DNA from: Nothopassalora personata
Taxonomy: Eukaryota; Ascomycota; Dothideomycetes; Mycosphaerellales; Mycosphaerellaceae
Direction of reading: 5' to 3'
DNA length: 64,000 bases
Assembly: GCA_033816765.1 (NCBI GenBank)
Contig: CM066292.1
Span: 2,604,001 to 2,668,000, forward strand
A program made the position numbers and the translations under genes. The notes under the pieces are model-generated. The model had not been told where the DNA came from. It worked only from the letters and a program-made list of their open reading frames with translations, and ran no database searches. Positions 55,775-64,000 of the stretch are shown here, in pieces (within the stretch, counting starts at the first letter, position 1; each line of letters begins with the position of its first letter).

Positions 55775-57865
55775 CTACACAGCACTGTCGCCAAGTAAAT
55801 CCTGTACATACCCCAACTCCTCCCTCCTATCATCCACAGCCCTGGCATACTCCAGCACCACCCTCCAAAGGTACAGCACCATATCCTCCTTCCTCAACAC
55901 CTTTGAAGCCCACTCCCGTCCCGCATCAGCAATAGCCCTCGCCTCCTGGTCATGGCCCTCCCTCACGGCGCCCGCCTTCCCGCTCTGCCCAGGACGATAT
56001 CCGATGAAGTACTCAACAAGCCCATACAGGTCCATGAACGTGTTATCCATAGGGACGAAGTGCTTCCAGGCATAGAGCCTCGAAGTTGACCATTCGGCCC
56101 ATATCGTCGCCTTGACAGGGACAGAGTCCGAGTCCAGCAACGATCTGAAGCGGCCGGAATAGCCATGTCCATCCACGTCTGGGAGGTACTTGTGCTGATA
56201 CATGTACTTCATTGGAGTACGATTGACGGATGAGTACCACTCGCTATTGTAAGGACAGACCTTGGACCAGGTCTGCGTGGTCACGTCCTCGACCTGTTCA
56301 TCACAGAATAAATCGACGAAAGCCGTTGTGGCCCAGCTCGAGACCCAATTGCCGAGCGCGTCTGCGCTCTCTACGCCGGTGGCAGCGATCGGGTACAGCT
56401 GCGGGTCAGGAAGAGGAATGTTATATGGCAAAGCCGGTTCACCGCCCGGAACGTGAGCTGGTGGAATCGGGTTCTGCTGGTTCATGGTGATCTGTGTGCC
56501 ATTCGTCATGCTGATAAGACGATGGCGATGAAAGCGTGTCCAGTTGGTACGATTGTTCTTCCCGCCGGTGGCGCTCCCTCGCCAGAAGACTTTGTCATCT
56601 TTCTTCTCCCAAGACGTCTCGTCTTCGCTGAAGTAGGCCTCGCCCCAGGAAGTGGCGGGCGGGATGGTGATGTCGTTATTTGAGCCGTGGAGTTTGCCAG
56701 AGGAGAACAGTGGGAAGAAGTGTCGTGTGAGTAGTCGATCCTCGGACTCCGGTCGCTTCCAGTGCATGTGTGAGCCTGGAAAGCTGTTGATGAAGAAGCC
56801 ATGGACGTTCCGTACGTCGGGAACCTCGCAGGCAGATTTCGACGCCGTCCAGTTTGCTACAAAGCCAGACAGCATGTGGTTACCGCCGTGTTTGGGGGTC
56901 TGGGCCGGGGTGGTAAAGTCCGAATCTTGCTCAAGCGTTCTCGCCAGACTGTTCGGATGGCATGTGTCACGTACAAGCCGCCACATGTTCTCCTCAGAAG
57001 GATAATCCGGGAAGACATCGAAACTCGGTTCATCGGGTGCAGGGTAGGATGAGTACTCCTGGGACATGTCGACGGCTGGACGTAGCTTGCGAGTCTTCGC
57101 TGCAGCTTCCATGAACGTACTCATGTCCTCCCACGGAACAAAGATATGTGCTTTATCGTCGGTGTTTAGTGGCATATCGACGTCTGGTATTGCATCAAAA
57201 GGTATCTGCTTGAGCATGTCTGCCCAGGCAAGATCTCTGGAACCCCACACGGGAGGCAGAACGCGCCTACGCTCTATCTCGCCGTTACGAACAGACAGTA
57301 TCAGTGGCCATGAAGCAGCGTCTGCACGGACTTTTGCACCATCCACACCCCAAAATGGCTCGATGTCTTCGTAGACCTGGTCGAACATGGATTCAATATG
57401 TGTGCAGTCATGCTCGTGTGCCCATGCGAACCACTTGTCGAAGTATGGAGGGGGATGCCGCCCACGTCGTGCTCGATACGCCTTCGCTGCTTCGGCGACT
57501 GTTGCTGGACTGCCCTCGGCCAGAACGGCTGTGAAGGTGGCGTTGGCATCTTTGATCAGAGCATCAATCGCATGGGACATTATGGCAGGATCGATTGATA
57601 CTCTACTGGGAAGATGCACCCAGACGAGAGCGGCGACGAGCACGACACAAACAAAAGCCATCACCACCATTCTCTTGCTCAGCTTGGCTGTGATCGCATG
57701 CCAGCTTGTGGTTTGATGTGTCTGCCATCTTGGCCGCGTCTGCTGCTCTTGCTTCACCGCTTCCTCTTCGTCGAACTCGTCAAGCTCGAAGTCATCGTCG
57801 TCCCCGGCGCCTCCCAACAGCCTGGCATTGTCGCGTTCAGCGGACGCATTGGTCTCCTGAGCCAT
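55775..57865 (-). CDS. Glycosyltransferase family 90 (CAP10-like), type II membrane
   Basis: Single-exon, 696 residues. After an acidic cytosolic tail there is one membrane anchor at about 66-85 (MVVMAFVCVVLVAALVWVHL), typical for a Golgi type II protein. The lumenal part has the GT90/CAP10 layout: an N-terminal extension near residue 140 with RRGRHPPPYFDKWFAWAHEH, the motif VFWRGSATGGKNNRTNWTRF, and a C-terminal domain with YLPDVDGHGYSGRFRSLLDS and VPVKATIWAEWSTSRLYAWK. Family members are O-glucosyl- or xylosyltransferases; Cryptococcus CAP10/CXT1 act on capsule and glycolipid xylose. The acceptor here is unknown. N-glycosylation sequons in the lumenal part fit secretory transit. Confidence 0.9.
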   Translation of the reverse strand: MAQETNASAERDNARLLGGAGDDDDFELDEFDEEEAVKQEQQTRPRWQTHQTTSWHAITAKLSKRMVVMAFVCVVLVAALVWVHLPSRVSIDPAIMSHAIDALIKDANATFTAVLAEGSPATVAEAAKAYRARRGRHPPPYFDKWFAWAHEHDCTHIESMFDQVYEDIEPFWGVDGAKVRADAASWPLILSVRNGEIERRRVLPPVWGSRDLAWADMLKQIPFDAIPDVDMPLNTDDKAHIFVPWEDMSTFMEAAAKTRKLRPAVDMSQEYSSYPAPDEPSFDVFPDYPSEENMWRLVRDTCHPNSLARTLEQDSDFTTPAQTPKHGGNHMLSGFVANWTASKSACEVPDVRNVHGFFINSFPGSHMHWKRPESEDRLLTRHFFPLFSSGKLHGSNNDITIPPATSWGEAYFSEDETSWEKKDDKVFWRGSATGGKNNRTNWTRFHRHRLISMTNGTQITMNQQNPIPPAHVPGGEPALPYNIPLPDPQLYPIAATGVESADALGNWVSSWATTAFVDLFCDEQVEDVTTQTWSKVCPYNSEWYSSVNRTPMKYMYQHKYLPDVDGHGYSGRFRSLLDSDSVPVKATIWAEWSTSRLYAWKHFVPMDNTFMDLYGLVEYFIGYRPGQSGKAGAVREGHDQEARAIADAGREWASKVLRKEDMVLYLWRVVLEYARAVDDRREELGYVQDLLGDSAV

Positions 57866-58414
57866 ATCGAAGGCAGTTCTGTAGATTTCCTGCCCACTGC
57901 GAAGCCACTACGAAGCCACTATCGTTCACGCATGACTGCTGCTACGAGAGGTGATGTCTGGCTCGTTTGTGAGCAAGAAGACATCAGCACGTTGAACACA
58001 TACAACAACATACATCGGGAGTGGGTGCCTCAGGCATCTTGGCTTCCTCTTCGCCTTTTGGTGGAGGAAGAGAGTTTCATGGCTTTATGCAAGGAGTCCT
58101 GCGCTAGACTTCTACCAATGAGCTGCCACTCAACCTCAACGAAAACGACTATTGGGACCTCATCATACCAGATTGCCACATCGAGCTGATGACCTACACT
58201 CTATGACAATTGAGACAGATTCATTTCCGGATACTGCTCGCTCTTCAGGTATGCGCATGTCCTCGCCGCCGCTGAAGGGTTCGTGCACGAGACCCGCTTG
58301 CCACGGGCCAAAGGACTGCTATGCTATGCTTGGCATGGCGACTGGAGCTCGGTGATTGAATTGGATGGTTTGCCATAAGATGCAACATCTTCAAGCAGTC
58401 GATAGCACTCAGAC
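57866..58414. other. Spacer between GT90 and second MFS gene
   Basis: 549 bp. An 11-bp tandem duplication CGAAGCCACTA lies at 57900-57921. The left part is the presumed GT90 promoter and the right part the 3' UTR of the MFS gene. No gene is called. Confidence 0.4.
57900..57921. repeat. 11-bp tandem duplication upstream of GT90
   Basis: Two adjacent copies of CGAAGCCACTA, 35 bp upstream of the GT90 start codon, within its presumed 5' UTR or promoter. Confidence 0.85.
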
Positions 58415-59830
58415 TCATGCCAAAGTGCTATCGTTCGTATCAACTTTCTCCACAGGCACAACCCACCTGACAGTCTCGGGTTCCTGTTTTTCCTGCCGTC
58501 TCTGCAGTGTATAGCACGCGAGTGTGACCACGAACAGGAAACAGCCCATAGCAATCATTGCGATGCTGCCGTCGTACCAGTCAGGCGCTTGCGTGGCATT
58601 GTAGAACAGGATGCTCCAGAACAGGTACACCGCCACGCTGAACATGTTCATGCTCGAAATGACTACGGCTCGCTTCGCATCATCTCGACGAGTCAAGTCG
58701 TTGGCCCATGCAAATGCGATAGTCTGTCCAGCATACTGAGCACCGTTCGTGATGAGCGCCACAAACTTTGCAGCCCGACTGGGTGGCGATAACATCAGAG
58801 CGCCCGATATGATGGCCGTGAAGGAGAGCAAGATGAACGCATGCCAGCGATTGCGGGTGTTGTAATCGCTATACCAACCGAGAAGAAGTGTGGCGATGAT
58901 ACCAAAGCCGCTGACTGTGGACGGAATGTAGTTGACCTGCTGGGTCGTATAGTCACCAGTGCTCTTCAGCCAGAGCTGCATAATAGCATTGCTTGACCAC
59001 ATTTCGGTATTGCCGCCAGCAATCCAAAGCCAGACGAATGCCCACCACTGCCAGGAGAAGACCACCCGACGTATGAGACTCCAGCCTAGGACACCTCGTT
59101 GCTTGCTGACCTCGGGAAGACGTTCCACGGCCAGCATCTTCTCATCGCTCGTGAGGTACCGGGCTTTAGTGCTCGTCGGTGTGTCGGGGAAGCACAAGAA
59201 TCCGTACATGGCCACGGGAAAAGTGATCAAGAAGTCGATCACGAATAGCCACCTCCATCCCGCCAGACCGGCTTTGCCATCCAGATTCGTGTAGATGGAG
59301 CCTTGCATGATACCGGAAAAGAGCGTCCCGGCCAGGCCAGAGCTCGTGAAGATTGCAGTCCGCTTTCCAATCTCTTCAGGCTTGTACCACGAGCCCAGAA
59401 GCCACTGAACGCCGACGAAGCAGCTGGCCTCGAAGAATCCTTGAAAGAAGCGAATGACCATGATCTGCCATGGATGATGTGTGAAACCAGTTCCCAACGT
59501 CAGGAACCCCCAGCAAAGGCATGTCGTGGGGAGCCATATCCTGGGTGGAATCTTCTGCATGATCAAATTGTTGGGGATCTGGCCCAGAAGGTAGCCACCG
59601 TAAAAGATTGTGTTGATCTGGTTGAGTTGGGTGCCTTTGAACCCGAGGTCCTCGCGTGCTCCGCTGACATATGCGTTGTTGAGGTTGGCTCTGTCGAGAT
59701 AGTTCACCCAGTACATGAGACAGACATAGGTGAGGACGAAGAAATCAACCTTGAGCAGGAGGTGGGACTCTGCTTTGGTTGATGGCGGTTCGCCCCAGAT
59801 GGCGACGCGGAGTTTGTGGAGGAAGACCAT
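58415..59830 (-). CDS. MFS permease, Fen2/Liz1-like (pantothenate/anion)
   Basis: Single-exon, 471 residues, twelve predicted membrane segments. The N-tail is shorter than in the 50 kb permease. TM1 region reads LKVDFFVLTYVCLMYWVNYL then DRANLNNAYVSGAREDLGFK, the standard start of the pantothenate/anion-symporter branch. QINTIFYGGYLLGQIPNNLI and RFFQGFFEASCFVGVQWLLG follow. The second half includes WLWIAGGNTEMWSSNAIMQL and WANDLTRRDDAKRAVVISSM, also typical of Fen2/Liz1. It probably imports pantothenate or a related carboxylate by proton symport. A TATATATA-type box at about 59882-59896 lies about 55 bp upstream of the start. It shares family level only with the permease at 50 kb. Confidence 0.9.
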   Translation of the reverse strand: MVFLHKLRVAIWGEPPSTKAESHLLLKVDFFVLTYVCLMYWVNYLDRANLNNAYVSGAREDLGFKGTQLNQINTIFYGGYLLGQIPNNLIMQKIPPRIWLPTTCLCWGFLTLGTGFTHHPWQIMVIRFFQGFFEASCFVGVQWLLGSWYKPEEIGKRTAIFTSSGLAGTLFSGIMQGSIYTNLDGKAGLAGWRWLFVIDFLITFPVAMYGFLCFPDTPTSTKARYLTSDEKMLAVERLPEVSKQRGVLGWSLIRRVVFSWQWWAFVWLWIAGGNTEMWSSNAIMQLWLKSTGDYTTQQVNYIPSTVSGFGIIATLLLGWYSDYNTRNRWHAFILLSFTAIISGALMLSPPSRAAKFVALITNGAQYAGQTIAFAWANDLTRRDDAKRAVVISSMNMFSVAVYLFWSILFYNATQAPDWYDGSIAMIAMGCFLFVVTLACYTLQRRQEKQEPETVRWVVPVEKVDTNDSTLA

Positions 59831-60367
59831 CTTGATTGTTGCTTTGTTGTCTCGTCCAACATGCTCGCCGAGGGAAGATTTCTATAATATATATATCGTT
59901 GTTCCTTCGTGCGGAGACGGCTATCACTCGGCCGGCATACTCATTGGCCTATCTTGCTGTGCTATCCGAAGACCTGCACAATCAGGGCCGTGTCGTTGCT
60001 ATCTGGTAGAGCATCAATGCCAAAGGAGCGCGAGGTTGTCCTTCAGGCACTGAGATTATATCTAAATCGGATGCATCGTGATAGTGCTGGTTGAGATTGT
60101 GCACTGTGTCCTTTGATCGGCATCGGCACTGCGATCGATTGCCGAGGGGCTGACTGAACACAGCAGTAGTGCACAACAGCTCATGATTTTGTTTTATATA
60201 ACTGCAGAAGGTATATGGGTGCTAGATGAGAGACGTGTATGTGGTGGTATACATCCAGGTCGTGGGGTCAGAAGAGTTCGGTTCCTCCAGCTTCCTGCTT
60301 CCTTTCTTCTCTACACCGCAACATCGACTACCTTCTTACTGCAGACCGACGCGACCAAGTAATTCGA
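59831..60367. promoter_or_regulatory. Upstream region of the second MFS gene with TATA box
   Basis: 537 bp between two minus-strand genes. The AT run ATAATATATATATCG at about 59883-59897 acts as a TATA-type element for the MFS gene. The right part is the 3' UTR of the GH16 gene. Confidence 0.5.
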
Positions 60368-61257
60368 CTATGCGGTACCCGGGTTATAGGCCATGACAAT
60401 CTTCTGGATCTTGAATACAGCGTCCGTGGCCGGTGGTCCGACAGAAAAGTACGGATCTCCGTTGCTACATCAACCCATCAGCATTCATCGAGCAGACGTC
60501 AAAACCATTGGAACTTACGACCAGCAGTTCCAGACCCAGCTGGCTTTGGTCGTGGTTGGCACATTCGTTGTGAACTGATATTGCGCCACGTCATCCAAGA
60601 AGAAGGACGTTTGGCCATTGCTCCAATCAATCGAGTATTTGTGCACGTTCGTCGTGGCGTCCGCAGGAACGACACCAGGCCCAGTGGTGCTCTGGCCACC
60701 GACGACTGTGGTGTTCTGGTTTGTGTACAGAAGGGCTCGGGAAAGACCTTGGTCTGTCAAGGTTCGCGAAGTCGCATCGCTGAGCCACTCGATGTCAGAC
60801 TCATGCACGCCGCCTGAGATCGAAAGGTCACCATCGTAAGAGAACATCCCTGGAAACAAAGTGTCAGCTGCGAGATCTTAAGATGGTCCATTCCTTGGCT
60901 TCAAGGCGACTCACCATTGACAACGCCAGCAGTATCCGTCAGGATAGCATATGTGTCGACTTTGGCCGCTGAAACGGTGAATTCCGTCTGGACCTCGGCG
61001 GACCAAATCACAGCTTCATTCTGTTGTCCACCAGGCACGAGTAGGTTCAGGTAGCCACCCTCAACGTACGACAACTCCGGCTGGAACTCATGGCCCTCGT
61101 ATTGGGTGTTCTCACCGCCAGGTACGAAGCTCACGTAGCTGGCAAGTCCAGTTGGTAATGTGTTGCCCGAAAAGGTGAATGTAGTCGTGCTGGCATATTG
61201 TGCACTGGCAATGTGAGCAGCCGTGACGGCGAGGAAGATGGCAGATGGACTGAGCAT
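60368..61257 (-). CDS. Secreted GH16 endo-beta-glucanase/transglycosylase
   Basis: Three exons (60915-61257, 60519-60849, 60368-60464) give 256 residues; introns are 65 and 54 bp. A signal peptide (MLSPSAIFLAVTAAHIASA) precedes the mature chain. The GH16 active site is visible in VHESDIEWLSD, with the spacing E-x-D-I-E expected for the nucleophile and acid/base. TNVHKYSIDWSNGQTSFFLD and WVWNCWSNGDPYFSVGPPAT are conserved downstream landmarks. The last exon continues to FKIQKIVMAYNPGTA. Members hydrolyse or remodel beta-1,3(1,4)-glucans; in fungi they act in the wall or on plant glucans. There is no GPI signal or binding module. The third exon was added because the second exon alone would end in the middle of the fold. 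Confidence 0.87.
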
Positions 61258-62135
61258 GTTGAAAAACGGTGGAAATACTGACTACTGATGCCTCGCATGC
61301 TTGGACGCCGAACCCTACGCTTTATAACCTCCTCGACATTCAGCCTTCGCTACATAATATCCACAGCTCAATCACACCCGGCAAAGCCAAGAGCTTTTGC
61401 TCTAGCGGACATCGTCGGCTTCCTGCTTCCTCGCATCACGTTGCGTAAACGAACGTGCCTACCGGCCTCAATATGGGGCTCGGTCGCAACGCGGCCTCGT
61501 CTATCAGCTCACGGGTTGAGGCTTTGCATCACCTAGGCCGCTTTCAACGACTCTCAGATCCTGAAGGAACGAGCCGAGCCACGTGACGCGGCCATCAATC
61601 TACACATGGCGCCCAATGCCCGGTATGCACGGTACGGTAGCATCGAGCAGCATGGCGTGTTTGTTGGAAGTCGGCACGAGCACCCACTTCGCTTCCGCTT
61701 GGCGGCACTAAGCGGTACATCAGTATATGGGTTATACGACACCAAGTGGATCACCAACACACGCCTTCCACTTTGGGACAAATTGAGCAGGTACCTGCAT
61801 AATAGTTCCACGCGCCTCTGGTCGATGCGATACCACGGACCTCGGACAGACATGCCACCTCCGCGTCTATGGCGGTGGGAGTATGGCGCCAGGACCTCTT
61901 TTTGCTTGTGAGCCTTGAACGTAGACTAATCGGATAATGCGGTCTTCACGCCATCAGTTCGGCGTCGACGAAGAGTGGACATGGCGTACTGTCTTGAAAA
62001 CCCGAGATTGCGCAGCTCAACTCATGATCAATGTCGCTGACGCCATTGAAGGATACTGATCGATATATGCATTGACATATCTTTGTTCTGTTCAGCCGAG
62101 ATGGCCGCAGGCCAGTGGAATACCAGTAGCACAAC
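61258..62135. other. Spacer between GH16 and aldehyde dehydrogenase
   Basis: 878 bp. The left end holds the GH16 promoter with the TATA box listed separately. A CACGTG box lies at about 61579-61584. A plus-strand frame at 61606-61911 (101 codons) has a protein-like look but no motif, and I do not call it a gene. Confidence 0.4.
61321..61326 (-). promoter_or_regulatory. TATA box of the GH16 gene
   Basis: TATAAA on the minus strand, about 65 bp before the GH16 start codon at 61257. Confidence 0.6.
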
Positions 62136-63572
62136 TTATGCCTTTGCCAGATAAATACTGCGCACTTGGCACCAGCCCTTGAGGCCTGCCTCGCCGTTCT
62201 CACAACCTACACCACTTCCCTTGAAACCACCGAATGGCACCTCCGGATGCTGCTGCATAATCGTGTTCGTCCAGACAACACCAGCCTCGACTTGGCGGGC
62301 CAATCTCTCGACGCGAGCCAAATCTTTGCCGTAGATCGTGGCACCCAGACCCCAAGAAGAGTCGTTGACGCGCTTGATCACATCGTCGTCGTTGTTCCAC
62401 TTCAGCAGTGGGACGATGGGTCCAAAAGGCTCTTCTTGGACGAGACGACTGGTTTCAGGTGGGTTGTTGACGAGAGTCAGCGGTGCAAAGAATCCGGGAC
62501 CCTCGGGGATCTTGCCGCCTGTCAAGAAGTCGTGGCCTGCCTTCCGAGATTCGGCGAAGAATTCACTGACTTTCTCGTAGACCAATCGGTTGTTCAGTGG
62601 GCCATACGAGACACCTTCGTCTTGACCGGGTCCAACGCCTGCCTGCTTGGCTGCCTCTACCAGTGCCTTCGATAGCTTGTCGTACACATCCTCGTGGACG
62701 TAGATGCGCTTGCTGGCGTGGCATACTTGACCAGAGTTGTAGAACGCGCTGAGAAGAACGGTCGGTGCGACCTTCTCGACATCGACATCTGGGAGAACGA
62801 TGCAAGCATCATTGCCGCCCAGCTCTAATGTTACACGCTTCAGGGTCGCAGAACAGCTCTTGGCTACCAGTCGACCTGTTGCTGTGCTGCCAGTGAAAGA
62901 TATCTTGCGGATCTTTGGGTGCTCTGTAACCCAAGGTCCCAGGCTATCGTCACCCAACACGATCTGTACAACGCCGGGAGGCAGGTACCTGTTGAAGAGC
63001 TCCACGCATCGGACATCGCACAATGGTGTGAAAGGCGAAGGCTTGATGATGATTGTGTTGCCGGTAAGGATGGCTGGGATAATCTTCCAGATCATGAGGA
63101 GCACTGGGAAGTTCCATGGCACAATGCCGGCAGTAACACCCAGCGGGACATACTGCTCAATGGCCTTGGTTTCATCACTCTCCCACACAACCTTCTCTTT
63201 AATTTCCATCGATGGCATACGGTCGAACCACTCGTTGACGACGTCTACCTCACCCTGTGCGAAAGACTTAGCCTTGCCTTGCTCAAGTACGAGCAGGTCG
63301 GCGATGTCCTTGCTCATGGTCTTGTATTCCTTGCCAATAGCCTCAATGGCCTTGGCACGCTCTGCCCAGGAGGTCTTCGACCATGACTCGAACGCCTTCT
63401 GTGCATGTTCGACGGCTTCGTCAAGGACTTCGCGGGTCGCAATGGGCACCTGAGCAACCGCCTGCTCGGTTGCTGGGTTGATCACGTCCAGCGTCTTTGC
63501 GCCTTTGGTGTCATAGCTCTTGCCGTTGATAATGTGGGAGAAAGTTCCCGAGAGAAGCTTTGGGGACGACAT
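62136..63572 (-). CDS. NAD(P)-dependent aldehyde dehydrogenase
   Basis: The ATG at 63572 gives 478 residues, the normal ALDH length; in-frame sequence upstream to 63683 lacks family character. The enzyme oxidises an aldehyde to the carboxylate. Visible motifs include GIVPWNFPVLLMIWKIIPAI and GNTIIIKPSPFTPL for cofactor binding, ISFTGSTATGR, the general base Glu in LELGGNDACIVLPDVD, and the catalytic Cys about C284 in YNSGQVCHASKRIYV. EEPFGPIVPLLKWNNDDDVI and PFGGFKGSGVGCENGEAGL close the fold. There is no mitochondrial presequence, so a cytosolic location is likely. Two CACGTG boxes lie about 230 bp upstream. Substrate range is not determined from the sequence. Confidence 0.93.
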   Translation of the reverse strand: MSSPKLLSGTFSHIINGKSYDTKGAKTLDVINPATEQAVAQVPIATREVLDEAVEHAQKAFESWSKTSWAERAKAIEAIGKEYKTMSKDIADLLVLEQGKAKSFAQGEVDVVNEWFDRMPSMEIKEKVVWESDETKAIEQYVPLGVTAGIVPWNFPVLLMIWKIIPAILTGNTIIIKPSPFTPLCDVRCVELFNRYLPPGVVQIVLGDDSLGPWVTEHPKIRKISFTGSTATGRLVAKSCSATLKRVTLELGGNDACIVLPDVDVEKVAPTVLLSAFYNSGQVCHASKRIYVHEDVYDKLSKALVEAAKQAGVGPGQDEGVSYGPLNNRLVYEKVSEFFAESRKAGHDFLTGGKIPEGPGFFAPLTLVNNPPETSRLVQEEPFGPIVPLLKWNNDDDVIKRVNDSSWGLGATIYGKDLARVERLARQVEAGVVWTNTIMQQHPEVPFGGFKGSGVGCENGEAGLKGWCQVRSIYLAKA

Positions 63573-64000
63573 TTTGGCGGCGTAGAAAATGTATTTGGTA
63601 TGAGAACAATCCTTGATGGGCAAGATCTGGAAGAAATGGTGCTCATGAACATTGTCTGGTTCCACTACCACGGGCCACACCACGTCATAGCAAACAGAGC
63701 TTTAGACCCTACCCCGCCAGGGCTGATGACATTGTGGACTCAGGACCCCCTTCTCAGCTATTACCGGCGCTGAGCCGCGAGGATGGAGCGACGAGCGGAC
63801 ACGTGAAAATATCACGTGTCATATATTCTCCAAGCCTGCCCTCAAGGGAAAAGTCAATTTGGCTGGTGCATGGACCGTGCGTTGAAGAGGAGGTGAATGG
63901 AGTGGTTCTTAAATGCGGGCAGATAGGGTACCTTGACAACGACATAATTGTTCTGAGTCCAGCCATTCAATCGATCTGGTAGACTCCACGCGCTTCCAGG
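63573..64000. promoter_or_regulatory. Upstream region of aldehyde dehydrogenase
   Basis: 428 bp to the window edge, containing the paired CACGTG boxes listed separately. No gene is called. Confidence 0.45.
63800..63818. promoter_or_regulatory. Two CACGTG E-boxes, 13 bp apart
   Basis: CACGTG at 63800-63805 and again at 63813-63818, separated by AAAATAT. Such palindromes bind bHLH regulators (for example Cbf1/Pho4 or SREBP-type proteins). They lie about 230-245 bp upstream of the ALDH ATG. Confidence 0.6.

Overview
This 64 kb window is nuclear DNA of a filamentous ascomycete. The gene models carry short introns (46-75 bp, mostly GT-AG), the intergenic spaces are compact, and the housekeeping proteins (condensin Ycg1, Vps18, Siz-type SUMO ligase, Erg3, Fal1, SF3a60, Sen2) are of fungal type. 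Short F-box-like proteins beginning around '[13 protein letters not shown]' are, from memory, common in Mycosphaerellales (Dothideomycetes), so that order is my best guess. It is an inference, not a database result. No tRNA, rRNA, CRISPR array or intact transposon was recognised.

Layout. 0-31 kb is mostly conserved housekeeping sequence: a hypothetical gene (0.7 kb), condensin subunit 3 divergent from a mitochondrial cysteine synthase (2.2-6.9 kb), two F-box-like paralogs (6.8-8.6 kb), VPS18 (10-12.9 kb), a doubtful secreted protein (13.3 kb), a disordered protein and an NTF2-like protein (14.2-15.8 kb), a DUF2423 nucleolar-type protein divergent from a PIAS/Siz SUMO E3 ligase (17.2-20.5 kb), ERG3 (21.5-22.7 kb), decayed-looking family pieces (23.6-24.3 kb), FAL1 divergent from SF3a60 (24.8-27.9 kb), a lipid-droplet hydrolase (29-30 kb) and a multi-pass membrane protein with five exons (30.8-32 kb).

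33-49 kb mixes metabolic and conserved genes: a secreted GH43 hydrolase, a ThDP-dependent decarboxylase/acetolactate-synthase-like enzyme, an AAAP amino-acid transporter, SEN2 divergent from an AIM25-type scramblase, a small conserved-looking gene, two disordered proteins with cysteine pairs, and a sulfotransferase-like pseudogene broken by in-frame stops. 50-64 kb is an accessory metabolic stretch: two Dal5-like MFS permeases, an FMN alpha-hydroxyacid dehydrogenase, a GT90 (CAP10) glycosyltransferase, a secreted GH16 and an aldehyde dehydrogenase.

How the genes work together: the sugar-active secreted enzymes (GH43, GH16), the amino-acid and organic-anion permeases, and the hydroxyacid dehydrogenase / ThDP enzyme / aldehyde dehydrogenase set suggest nutrient uptake and catabolism. 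They do not form a compact co-directional cluster and no secondary-metabolite backbone enzyme is present. The most notable structural features are two GC-AG introns whose phase and flanking protein sequence support them, a 28-nt internal exon, the sulfotransferase-like pseudogene, and the shared promoter of two splicing-linked genes. I did not find a clear candidate for a wholly new biological system.
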